Source: Pseudomonadota bacterium (GTDB lineage Bacteria > Pseudomonadota > Alphaproteobacteria > Acetobacterales > Acetobacteraceae). From it: DNA of 5,559 bases. Shown piece after piece: positions 1-5,087 of this stretch. Position 1 is the first letter of the stretch; each line of letters opens with the position of its first letter. The stretch spans positions 1-5,559 of the forward strand of contig JAJYAF010000173.1 of the NCBI GenBank assembly GCA_021779655.1, written 5' to 3'. The notes beneath the pieces were generated by a model that worked only from the letters and a program-made list of their open reading frames with translations, was not told the origin of the DNA and did no database searches. Position numbers and translations under genes: made by a program.

Positions 1-1600
1 GCAACCAGGGCTGCAACGGATTCGTGGCCTCGCCGGTCAGGAAGGCGCGGTAGATGACGATGCTCTCGGTGACCCGCTGCACATAGTTCCGGGTTTCACC
101 GAACGGGATTTCCTCCACCCAGTCGATCAGGTTGGCGCCGCCCTCGGCCAGGGGCATTTCCGGATCGCCGTTTTCCGCGAGCCAGGTCGCGACATTGGTC
201 GGCCCCGCGTTATAGGCCGCGATGGCCAGCGGCTCGCAGTTGCCGAAGCTTTGCAGGAGCTGGTCGAAATAGGCGATGCCGAGCGTCATGTTGGTTTGCG
301 GATCGGTGAGGTCGCCATCGAAGGGCAGGTTGTCCTTAAGGGCGATCCGCTGGGCGGTTCCGGGCAACAACTGCATCAGCCCGACAGCGCCGGCGCTGCT
401 GGCGATATCCGCATCGAAGCTGCTCTCCTGCCGCATGATGCCGTAGGCGATGGCGGGCTCCAGCCCTCCCGGCGGCGTGACCGGCATGGGCCAGCCTTCA
501 CGAATGAGCATCTGCCCGGCTATCCCTGCGGACCGGGCGATGGCCACCGCGCTTTGCGGACAGCCAAGCCCGAGTGCGAGTTTCGCCGCGAGTTCGCGGA
601 TCTGATCATCGGCGCCCACCTGGCCCAGCCGGTTGAGAAAGAGTTGCGCATCGGCCGTATCCTGCATCTGCGCGAGCAGCGCCGCCGCCCTGGGCAATTC
701 CATTTCGGCGAAATCGAGCGCGTCCGATACCGTAAAAGCCGGCTCCGGCATATGCACGATCCGGGCGGCCAGCACCGCCGGCGAATCGCCCAGCGCCATG
801 GTGGCAAGCTGGCCGTAATAGGTGTCGGGGTAGAGCGCCGCATGCGCGTAATCCGCCTCCGCGACGAAGCCGGTTTCGGCGCGGGCGCGCCAATAATAGG
901 CGCGTGCCTGAGTGATGACGGCGGTGGAGGAGGCTGCGAGTTCGGTGAACCAGCGGACCGCCGCCTCCGGAGATTTGAGGAAGCGCAGCAGCAGGAAACC
1001 GGCGAGAAAATCCCGGTCGGCAACCTGCTCGCGGGCGGTAGAGCCCTCATCCGGCGGTGCCACGGCAATAACGACCCGGTAGGCGTCCTTCGCATCGCCC
1101 TCCATCAGCAGCGCGCGGGCCAGCGCTTGCTGCGCCGGCCAGTAGAGCACCCGGGCGTCCGGCGCCGCGTTCGCGGCGGCGGCAGGCCCTTGCGAGACCC
1201 AGAGCGTGGCGGCGGCGGTATCATTGCCCTCGGCATGCAGGGCTTGCGCCTGCGCGAGAAACGGGTCCTGCGGCGGGCCGAGGCTCGGGGTGTAGGTGCC
1301 GGCGGCCTGTTCCTCCCGCAGCCGCAGCACGCCCTGCTCCGGCCAGTCCGGGCTGGCATTCATGAATTGCTGGATATCTTCAGCCGTGCCGCCCCCCGGT
1401 TGCAGAAGCTTGAAGAATGTAACGAGCTTGGCCACCAGCGGATCGCCGGTTGCCTGCGCCAGGGAATAGGCATCGTTCCAATCGCCGGCCTTGACGTCCT
1501 GCATGATCTCCGGCGTTGCCGCCTGTTGCGCGGCGGCCGGCCGCAAGGGCAGCAGCAGCAGCGGCACGACAAAGGCGAGCAGAAGCGGCGGCACACGCAT
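1..1600 (-). CDS. slt: Soluble lytic murein transglycosylase (Slt family), C-terminus cut by window edge
   Basis: Exported enzyme that cleaves the MurNAc-GlcNAc bond of peptidoglycan to give 1,6-anhydro ends. 533 residues are visible, with no stop before the left edge. A signal peptide is clear (MRVPPLLLAFVVPLLLL, then PLRPAAA) with likely cleavage after Ala24, giving a periplasmic protein. Residues 25-360 are Ala/Leu-rich and helical, as in the superhelical N-terminal part of Slt70. The catalytic SLT domain spans roughly 370-515: IMRQESSF with the catalytic acid Glu392, SSAGAVGLMQLLP (401-413), AIAAYNAGP (459-467) and GETRNYVQRV (501-510). After that only a short tail is normally expected, so the gene is nearly complete. 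The ATG at 1600 is the first possible start because an in-frame TAA lies four codons upstream; no good ribosome site is visible. It diverges from dapA. Family certain, exact subfamily less so. Confidence 0.95.
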   Translation of the reverse strand, partial: MRVPPLLLAFVVPLLLLPLRPAAAQQAATPEIMQDVKAGDWNDAYSLAQATGDPLVAKLVTFFKLLQPGGGTAEDIQQFMNASPDWPEQGVLRLREEQAAGTYTPSLGPPQDPFLAQAQALHAEGNDTAAATLWVSQGPAAAANAAPDARVLYWPAQQALARALLMEGDAKDAYRVVIAVAPPDEGSTAREQVADRDFLAGFLLLRFLKSPEAAVRWFTELAASSTAVITQARAYYWRARAETGFVAEADYAHAALYPDTYYGQLATMALGDSPAVLAARIVHMPEPAFTVSDALDFAEMELPRAAALLAQMQDTADAQLFLNRLGQVGADDQIRELAAKLALGLGCPQSAVAIARSAGIAGQMLIREGWPMPVTPPGGLEPAIAYGIMRQESSFDADIASSAGAVGLMQLLPGTAQRIALKDNLPFDGDLTDPQTNMTLGIAYFDQLLQSFGNCEPLAIAAYNAGPTNVATWLAENGDPEMPLAEGGANLIDWVEEIPFGETRNYVQRVTESIVIYRAFLTGEATNPLQPWL

Positions 1601-1624
1601 GCCGCTCGTTTAGCATCCTATGGC

Positions 1625-1652
1625 TTGCAGGCCATCCCCCATCGGTTCTAAC
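1625..1652 (+). promoter_or_regulatory. Candidate dapA promoter in the 59-base slt/dapA divergent spacer
   Basis: TTGCAG at 1625-1630 and TCTAAC at 1647-1652 are separated by 16 bases and resemble -35 and -10 elements (3 of 6 and 4 of 6 consensus matches). Initiation about seven bases after the -10 would fall at 1659-1660, the A of the dapA ATG. No Shine-Dalgarno sequence precedes that ATG, so a leaderless dapA transcript is possible. For slt on the other strand only a weak TAGGAT (1620-1615) is visible. Inference from base matches only. Confidence 0.3.
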
Positions 1653-1659
1653 TCCGCGC

Positions 1660-2550
1660 ATGAAAACACCGATGTTTCACGGTTCATTGGTCGCGCTGGT
1701 CACACCGATGCGCGCGGATGGCAGTATCGACGAAGCGGCCTATACGCGCCTGGTCGACTGGCAGATCGGCGAGGGAACGAACGGGCTGGTTCCGGTGGGC
1801 ACCACCGGCGAATCGCCCACCCTCACCCATGAGGAGCATGGCCGTGTGGTGGAGCTTGCGATCCGTGCCGCCGCCGGCCGGGTGCCGGTTATGGCGGGCG
1901 CGGGTTCCAATTCCACCGCCGAGGCGATCGGCCTGGCCCGGCATGCGAAAGCCGCCGGCGCCGACGCGGTCCTGGTGGTGACCCCGTATTATAACAAGCC
2001 GACCCAGGAGGGGCTGTACCGGCATTTCGCCGCAATCGCCGATGCCGTGGACATCCCGATTTATATCTATAACATCCCCAGCCGCTCGGTCGTCGACATG
2101 TCGGTTGAGACCATGGCGCGGCTGGCGCGGCATGGAAACATCGCCGGCGTGAAGGATGCGACCGCCAACCTTGCGCGCCCGCTGCATATCCGGCATGCGT
2201 GTGGCGCGGATTTCGTGCAGCTTTCCGGAGAAGATCATACCGCCATCGCCTTTCTCGCCTCCGGCGGGCATGGCTGCATTTCCGTTACCGCCAATATCGC
2301 GCCCCGGCTCTGCGCCGAAATGCAGGCGGCCTGGGAGGCCGGCCACGCGCGCCAGGCCATGGAAATCCAATCCCGCCTGCTGCCGCTGCACGATGCCATG
2401 TTTGTCGAGACGAATCCGGCGCCGGTGAAATACGCGGCCTCGCTGCTGGGATATGGCACGCCGTTCTGCCGGCTGCCGCTGGCGCCGCTTGAGCCGGCGC
2501 ATGCCGCGAAAGTGCGCGCGGCGATGGCCGGGCTCGGCCTGCTCGGCTGA
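1660..2550 (+). CDS. dapA: 4-hydroxy-tetrahydrodipicolinate synthase
   Basis: Cytoplasmic TIM-barrel aldolase that condenses pyruvate with L-aspartate 4-semialdehyde, the first committed step to diaminopimelate and lysine. The protein has 296 residues, normal for the family (about 290-300). Visible hallmarks: GTTGES (47-52) with Thr48/Thr49, TPYYNKPTQEG (108-118) with Tyr111, YNIPSR (137-142) with Tyr137 and substrate-binding Arg142, and GVKDA with Schiff-base Lys165. These match E. coli Thr44/45, Tyr107, Tyr133, Arg138 and Lys161 at a constant offset of four. The frame is open upstream to 1516, but that part is Ala/Arg-rich, runs antisense to the slt signal peptide and has no family similarity; MKTPMFHGSLVALVTP at 1660 is the standard N-terminus. 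The stop overlaps the smpB start. Divergence from slt pairs wall-precursor supply with wall cleavage. Confidence 0.97.
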   Translation: MKTPMFHGSLVALVTPMRADGSIDEAAYTRLVDWQIGEGTNGLVPVGTTGESPTLTHEEHGRVVELAIRAAAGRVPVMAGAGSNSTAEAIGLARHAKAAGADAVLVVTPYYNKPTQEGLYRHFAAIADAVDIPIYIYNIPSRSVVDMSVETMARLARHGNIAGVKDATANLARPLHIRHACGADFVQLSGEDHTAIAFLASGGHGCISVTANIAPRLCAEMQAAWEAGHARQAMEIQSRLLPLHDAMFVETNPAPVKYAASLLGYGTPFCRLPLAPLEPAHAAKVRAAMAGLGLLG

Positions 2551-3041
2551 TGGCCGGCCAGTCCACGGCGAAAGGCAAATCCGGCTATATTTCGCACGGA
2601 ATCGCCGCGCAGAACCGCAAGGCCCGGTTCGATTACAAAATCCTCTCGACGCTGGAGGCCGGCGTCGTGCCGAAGGGCGCGGAAGTGAAATCGCTGCGCC
2701 TTGGCCGGGCCACGCTCTCCGAGGCCTGGGCCGGCGAGCGGGACGGCGAGCTTTACCTGTTTAATGCCTATATCCCGGAATATCAGGGCGGCGTGCTCTC
2801 CCGCTTCGACGTGCGGGGCGCGCGCAAGCTGCTCGTCCGGCGCAAGGAGCGCGACCAGTTGCTGGGCGCCATGGCGCGGGACCGGCGTACGGTGATACCG
2901 CTCGATATTCATTTCAATCCGCGCGGCCTTGCCAAGGTCACGCTGGGCATCGCCGAGGGACGGCAGAAGCAGGACAAGCGCAGGGCCGCGGCCGAGCGGG
3001 ACTGGCAGCGCGACAAGGCCCGGCTGCTGCGCAGAAGCTGA
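2550..3041 (+). CDS. smpB: SsrA-binding protein SmpB (tmRNA partner)
   Basis: Small RNA-binding protein that carries tmRNA to stalled ribosomes in trans-translation. The 163-residue length is normal. Family blocks: QNRKARFDY (21-29), EAGVVPKGAEVKSLRLGRA (36-54), LFNAYIPEY (70-78), RKLLVRRKE (92-100), HFNPRGLAKVTLGIAEG (121-137) and a basic tail QDKRRAAAERDWQRDKARLLRR (141-162). Residues equivalent to E. coli Asn17, Glu31 and Gly132 are present as Asn22, Glu36 and Gly137. The position equivalent to E. coli His136 is Gln141 (codon 2970-2972), which is unusual. The start ATG shares its A with the dapA stop (TGATG) and has no Shine-Dalgarno of its own, so translation probably depends on ribosomes finishing dapA. 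The tmRNA gene is not in this window. Confidence 0.96.
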   Translation: MAGQSTAKGKSGYISHGIAAQNRKARFDYKILSTLEAGVVPKGAEVKSLRLGRATLSEAWAGERDGELYLFNAYIPEYQGGVLSRFDVRGARKLLVRRKERDQLLGAMARDRRTVIPLDIHFNPRGLAKVTLGIAEGRQKQDKRRAAAERDWQRDKARLLRRS

Positions 3042-3078
3042 GCGTTAAACCAATATATTAGCGGGCGATTCACACGCG

Positions 3079-3723
3079 CTAGGCCGCCCCGCGGGCGGCA
3101 AGCAGTTCCTGAATTTGCCGCACGACCTCCTCGAACATCGGCACGGTCAGGCGTCTCGTGCTCGTGTTATAACGTGAGACATGGTAGCTGTCCGCGAGCA
3201 TGAGGCCGGGGCGAGCCTCATGCATCGCGCCATGCGCGAACCTGTGGGCGGATGGTTTCAGGCCAAGCGCGCGCAGGCTCATCTGATGGGCCAGGGTGCC
3301 AAGCGCCAGGATGACGCGCAGCCTGGGCATGGCGGCAAGCTCCGCGCGCAGGAAGGAATTGCAGGTTCTGCTCTCGAGCGGTGTGGGAAGATTGGCGGGT
3401 GGCACGCAGCGCACGGCGTTGGTGATACGCGCGCCGAGCAATGTAAGACCGTCATCGGCGGATTCCGCATAGCTGCCCTTCGCGAAACCGTATTTGAGCA
3501 AGGTGGCGTAGAGCAGGAGCCCGGCATAATCGCCGGTGAACGGGCGGCCGGTACGGTTGGCGCCGCGCAGGCCGGGAGCCAGGCCAACCACGAGCAGAGC
3601 GGCGTCCAACCCGCCGAAACTCGGCACCGGGGCGTTATGCCAGCCCGGCTCCCTGGCGCGGTTTCCGGCGCGGAAGGCAACAAGACGAGGGCAAAGCGGG
3701 CAATCGCGCGGGGGGGCGTTCAT
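3079..3723 (-). CDS. Uracil-DNA glycosylase, family 5 (UdgB-like, Fe-S)
   Basis: Base-excision repair enzyme that removes uracil, and in characterised family 5 members also deaminated purines, from DNA. 214 residues. The family 5 motif GLAPGLRGANRTGRPFTGD (47-65) is near perfect; it differs from family 4, which has GEAPG there. Four cysteines suit a 4Fe-4S cluster: Cys8 and Cys11 (CPLCPRL), Cys106 (TNAVRCVPP) and Cys121. Likely active-site residues are Asp65, Asn102 and His181 in DSYHVSRYNTSTRRLT (178-193), where Val182 stands in place of the proline common in this motif across the superfamily. The start at 3723 is fixed by an in-frame TAA shortly upstream; the only AGGA-like sequence is about 15 bases from the ATG, so initiation looks weak. 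It converges on smpB and diverges from folK. Family confident; substrate range is inferred from relatives. Confidence 0.93.
   Translation of the reverse strand: MNAPPRDCPLCPRLVAFRAGNRAREPGWHNAPVPSFGGLDAALLVVGLAPGLRGANRTGRPFTGDYAGLLLYATLLKYGFAKGSYAESADDGLTLLGARITNAVRCVPPANLPTPLESRTCNSFLRAELAAMPRLRVILALGTLAHQMSLRALGLKPSAHRFAHGAMHEARPGLMLADSYHVSRYNTSTRRLTVPMFEEVVRQIQELLAARGAA
3083..3099. repeat. GC-rich inverted repeat at the smpB/glycosylase convergent junction
   Basis: GCCGCCC (3083-3089) and GGGCGGC (3093-3099) form a perfect 7-bp inverted repeat with a three-base loop inside the last codons of the glycosylase gene. It lies 42 bases past the smpB stop. No T-run follows on either strand, so it is not a classical intrinsic terminator, although it could shield 3' ends. 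The 37 bases between the two stop codons otherwise hold only an AT-rich palindrome (AATATATT, 3052-3059). Confidence 0.45.
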
Positions 3724-3849
3724 GCGCGGAAATCTTAATCCTTATGCCCGCGAGACCCGGCATGCAAGCCCCTTTGCCGCCAGCCGCGCGCTCGTGGCGG
3801 GGATCCAGCCGGCGAAGAGGCGCAACCTGGGGTAATGAAAAAACGCATA

Positions 3850-3877
3850 TTAGGAAAAAAATTTCAGGCATTATACT
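3850..3877 (+). promoter_or_regulatory. Candidate folK (possibly folK-rpoZ-rel) promoter
   Basis: TATACT (3872-3877) matches the -10 consensus at 5 of 6 bases. TTAGGA (3850-3855), 16 bases upstream, is a poor -35 (3 of 6), but the region holds A-tracts around 3838-3863 that could act as an UP-like element. This AT-rich island stands out in GC-rich surroundings. Initiation near 3884 would give a leader of about 95 bases before folK. Confidence 0.45.
3870..3875 (-). promoter_or_regulatory. Candidate -10 element for the glycosylase gene, overlapping the folK -10
   Basis: Read on the minus strand, 3875 to 3870 is TATAAT, a perfect -10 consensus. It shares TATA (3872-3875) with the plus-strand TATACT. 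The hexamer at -35 spacing on the minus strand (TGTCCT, 3898-3893) is poor. Initiation near 3863 would give a leader of about 140 bases for the glycosylase gene, with T-tracts at its 5' end and GC-rich sequence after. Confidence 0.4.
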
Positions 3878-3901
3878 TTGGGACACCATAACAGGACATT
3901 G

Positions 3902-3957
3902 GGCGAATCGCGCTACCGCGATCGTAAGAACGCCGGGGGCGTTGAAAGAGATTCGTT
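3902..3957 (+). promoter_or_regulatory. Foldable leader upstream of folK (possible three-way junction)
   Basis: Two perfect 6-bp hairpins stand side by side: ATCGCG/CGCGAT (3907-3912 with 3917-3922, loop CTAC) and AACGCC/GGCGTT (3929-3934 with 3938-3943, loop GGG). The flanks 3902-3906 and 3953-3957 can pair (three Watson-Crick pairs and two G-U pairs), closing both hairpins into a three-way junction with a six-base linker and a nine-base purine-rich linker (GAAAGAGAT). The folK start is 21 bases downstream. No known riboswitch consensus was recognised; the fold is inferred by hand. Confidence 0.35.
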
Positions 3958-3978
3958 ACATTTCATGAGACGGTTCCC

Positions 3979-4521
3979 ATGATTATTATTTCGGTTGGCG
4001 CAAATCTTCCTGGCCCCAGCGGCGAATCGCCGCTTGAGACCTGTATCGGAGCGGTGAGCGCGCTGGCCGATATTCCGGGCGTAAAGCTCATCACCGCCTC
4101 GCCCTGGTATCGGAGCGCGCCGATATCGGCGTTCGAGCAGCCGGATTATTGCAACGGCATCGTCCGGCTGGAAGGCGGGATCGAGCCTCTAGCCCTGCTG
4201 GAGGCCGTGCAGAAGATCGAGGCGCAGTTCGGGCGGGAGCGCGGCATCGCCAACGCGGCGCGCAGTCTCGATCTCGACATCATCGACCTGAACGGCATCA
4301 TTCGCGCCATTTCGCCCGTGATTCTGCCGCATCCCCGCGCGCATCTGCGCGCTTTCGTGCTGCGTCCGCTGCTGGACGTGGCGCCCAGCTGGCGGCATCC
4401 CACCTTGCGCCGTGGTGTTGCCTCCCTGCTGGCCGAGCTCTCGCCGCAGGCCATCGAACCCTGGTATGTCGACAATCCGCCGGTCCGGAAACCTTCGCGG
4501 TTGCCTAAAGGGGGCAAATGA
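3979..4521 (+). CDS. folK: 2-amino-4-hydroxy-6-hydroxymethyldihydropteridine pyrophosphokinase
   Basis: Cytoplasmic folate enzyme that transfers pyrophosphate from ATP to 6-hydroxymethyl-7,8-dihydropterin, just before dihydropteroate synthase. 180 residues, slightly longer than E. coli HPPK (159) with a divergent basic tail ([12 protein letters not shown]). Motifs: SVGANL (5-10), [10 protein letters not shown] (40-49), QPDYCNGIV (54-62), FGRERG (84-89), the signature [11 protein letters not shown] (92-102) and [16 protein letters not shown] (116-131). Residues equivalent to E. coli Arg82, Arg92, Asp95, Asp97 and His115 are Arg86, Arg95, Asp98, Asp100 and His118; the loop before Arg95 is one residue shorter and lacks the WGP of E. 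coli. The ATG at 3979 follows a weak GAGACGG and matches the family N-terminus; an in-frame TGA at 3943 excludes long extensions. No other folate genes adjoin it. Confidence 0.95.
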   Translation: MIIISVGANLPGPSGESPLETCIGAVSALADIPGVKLITASPWYRSAPISAFEQPDYCNGIVRLEGGIEPLALLEAVQKIEAQFGRERGIANAARSLDLDIIDLNGIIRAISPVILPHPRAHLRAFVLRPLLDVAPSWRHPTLRRGVASLLAELSPQAIEPWYVDNPPVRKPSRLPKGGK

Positions 4522-4544
4522 TGTTTTGATGGAAGGGCCGCCGC

Positions 4545-4566
4545 CCGGTGCCCGTATGGGCGCCGG
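4545..4566 (+). repeat. Strong hairpin after folK, mutually exclusive with the next
   Basis: CCGGTGCCC (4545-4553) and GGGCGCCGG (4558-4566) form a 9-bp stem with one G-U pair and a GTAT loop, 23 bases after the folK stop. Its 3' arm shares CCGG (4563-4566) with the terminator-like stem that follows, so the two cannot form together. Confidence 0.5.
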
Positions 4567-4583
4567 CAAGGCACGCCGGTTTT
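4563..4583 (+). terminator. Weak terminator-like hairpin with T-run, folK-rpoZ spacer
   Basis: CCGGC (4563-4567) pairs with GCCGG (4575-4579) around a seven-base loop, followed directly by TTTTCTT. The 5-bp stem is short for an intrinsic terminator and competes with the stronger upstream hairpin, so at best it gives partial or conditional termination between folK and rpoZ. Confidence 0.3.
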
Positions 4584-4617
4584 CTTGCAATGCGGGCGGT
4601 TTGTCTTGCAGCGCAAG
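4578..4617 (+). repeat. 21-bp-spaced direct repeat and small palindrome upstream of rpoZ
   Basis: TCTTGCA occurs at 4583-4589 and 4604-4610, exactly 21 bp apart, within a longer match (12 of 16 positions from 4578 and 4599). The second copy is part of a perfect palindrome, CTTGC-AGC-GCAAG (4605-4617). TTGCAG (4606-4611) could serve as a -35 with a poor TATCTG -10 at 4629-4634. This arrangement may be a protein-binding site or promoter region for rpoZ-rel; it is not a known operator to me. Confidence 0.35.
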
Positions 4618-4664
4618 GTTCGGGGGCTTATCTGATCCCCCTGTTCCTGTTTTATACCTAGCCT

Positions 4665-4668
4665 GGAG
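4665..4668 (+). promoter_or_regulatory. rpoZ ribosome binding site
   Basis: GGAG lies seven bases before the ATG at 4676. It decides the start: the same frame is open upstream to 4412 and offers an ATG at 4529, but that one has no comparable site and would add 49 residues absent from omega proteins. Confidence 0.75.
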
Positions 4669-4675
4669 ATCACGG

Positions 4676-5077
4676 ATGGCCCGCGTCACCGTCGAAGACT
4701 GTATCGTGAAGGTTCCCAACCGGTTTGAACTGGTGCTGCTGGGCGCGCAGCGCGCCCGCAATATCAGTCGCGGGGAAACCCTGACCATCGAACGGGACAA
4801 TGACAAGAACCCGGTGGTCGCCCTGCGGGAGATTGCCGAGGAGACCGTTAATCTCCAGGATCTGGAGCAGGACCTCGTGAGGTCCCTCTCGCGTGTGCCG
4901 GAGCCTGAGCCGGTGGACGAGGAGGTGCTGGATCTGATCCCGACCGACCAGAATATTTTCGGCCTGCAGGACGTCTCCGCCGAGGAGGAGGCTGCCGCCC
5001 TGGCCGCGGAGGAGATGACGCCCGAGGATATCCAGGCGGCGATCGAGGCGGAGCTCGGCGGCAAGAGCCGCCGCTGA
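4676..5077 (+). CDS. rpoZ: RNA polymerase omega subunit
   Basis: Small subunit that binds beta-prime, aids assembly of RNA polymerase and, in E. coli, forms part of ppGpp site 1. 133 residues, longer than E. coli omega (91). The conserved part is residues 1-60: [26 protein letters not shown] (12-28) and [14 protein letters not shown] (45-58). The rest is acidic and Glu/Ala-rich ([20 protein letters not shown]) and probably flexible, with a basic end (GGKSRR). The N-terminal MAR residues implicated in ppGpp binding are kept. rel starts 10 bases after the stop, so the two genes are probably cotranscribed; rpoZ-spoT linkage is also known in E. coli. The 154 bases before rpoZ carry hairpins and a possible separate promoter. 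Confidence 0.96.
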   Translation: MARVTVEDCIVKVPNRFELVLLGAQRARNISRGETLTIERDNDKNPVVALREIAEETVNLQDLEQDLVRSLSRVPEPEPVDEEVLDLIPTDQNIFGLQDVSAEEEAAALAAEEMTPEDIQAAIEAELGGKSRR

Positions 5078-5079
5078 AA

Positions 5080-5083
5080 AGGG
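5080..5083 (+). promoter_or_regulatory. rel ribosome binding site
   Basis: AGGG, within AAAAGGG just after the rpoZ stop, lies four bases before the ATG at 5088, a rather short spacing. It supports starting rel at 5088; the nearby ATG at 5096 is followed almost at once by a stop (ATG GCG TAA). Confidence 0.5.
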
Positions 5084-5087
5084 TACG

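Noticed and set aside
251..1651. Long open frame on the plus strand (466 codons) across most of slt
   Set aside because: It is antisense to a full Slt protein with signal peptide and all catalytic motifs. Its translation is Arg/Gly-rich with no recognisable domain, as expected for a shadow frame in GC-rich DNA.
1516..1659. In-frame upstream extension of dapA (48 codons)
   Set aside because: It runs antisense over the slt signal-peptide codons, is Ala/Arg-rich, and is absent from DapA proteins; the ATG at 1660 gives the standard N-terminus and length.
1684..2502. Open frame of 272 codons on the minus strand inside dapA
   Set aside because: Shadow of a well-supported dapA gene; no domain or plausible start signal.
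2550..3723. A tmRNA (ssrA) gene near smpB
   Set aside because: No tRNA-Ala-like acceptor end or tag-peptide frame was seen, and coding sequence fills the stretch on both sides.
3181..3738. Open frame of 185 codons on the plus strand across the glycosylase gene
   Set aside because: Antisense to a protein with the family 5 motifs and four ordered cysteines; the translation shows no family features.
3902..3957. Calling the folK leader a known tetrahydrofolate riboswitch
   Set aside because: The foldable junction is suggestive, but I cannot recognise the conserved bases of a described folate-sensing class, so it is reported only as a structured leader.
3744..3968. Possible 74-residue protein in the glycosylase-folK spacer
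   Set aside because: No ribosome site and no recognisable motif. It runs across the AT-rich candidate promoter and the foldable leader, so a noncoding role for this stretch is more likely.
4529..4675. N-terminal extension of rpoZ from the ATG at 4529 (49 codons)
   Set aside because: The GGAG at 4665 and the MAR N-terminus support a start at 4676. The upstream part is unlike any omega protein and contains the hairpins.
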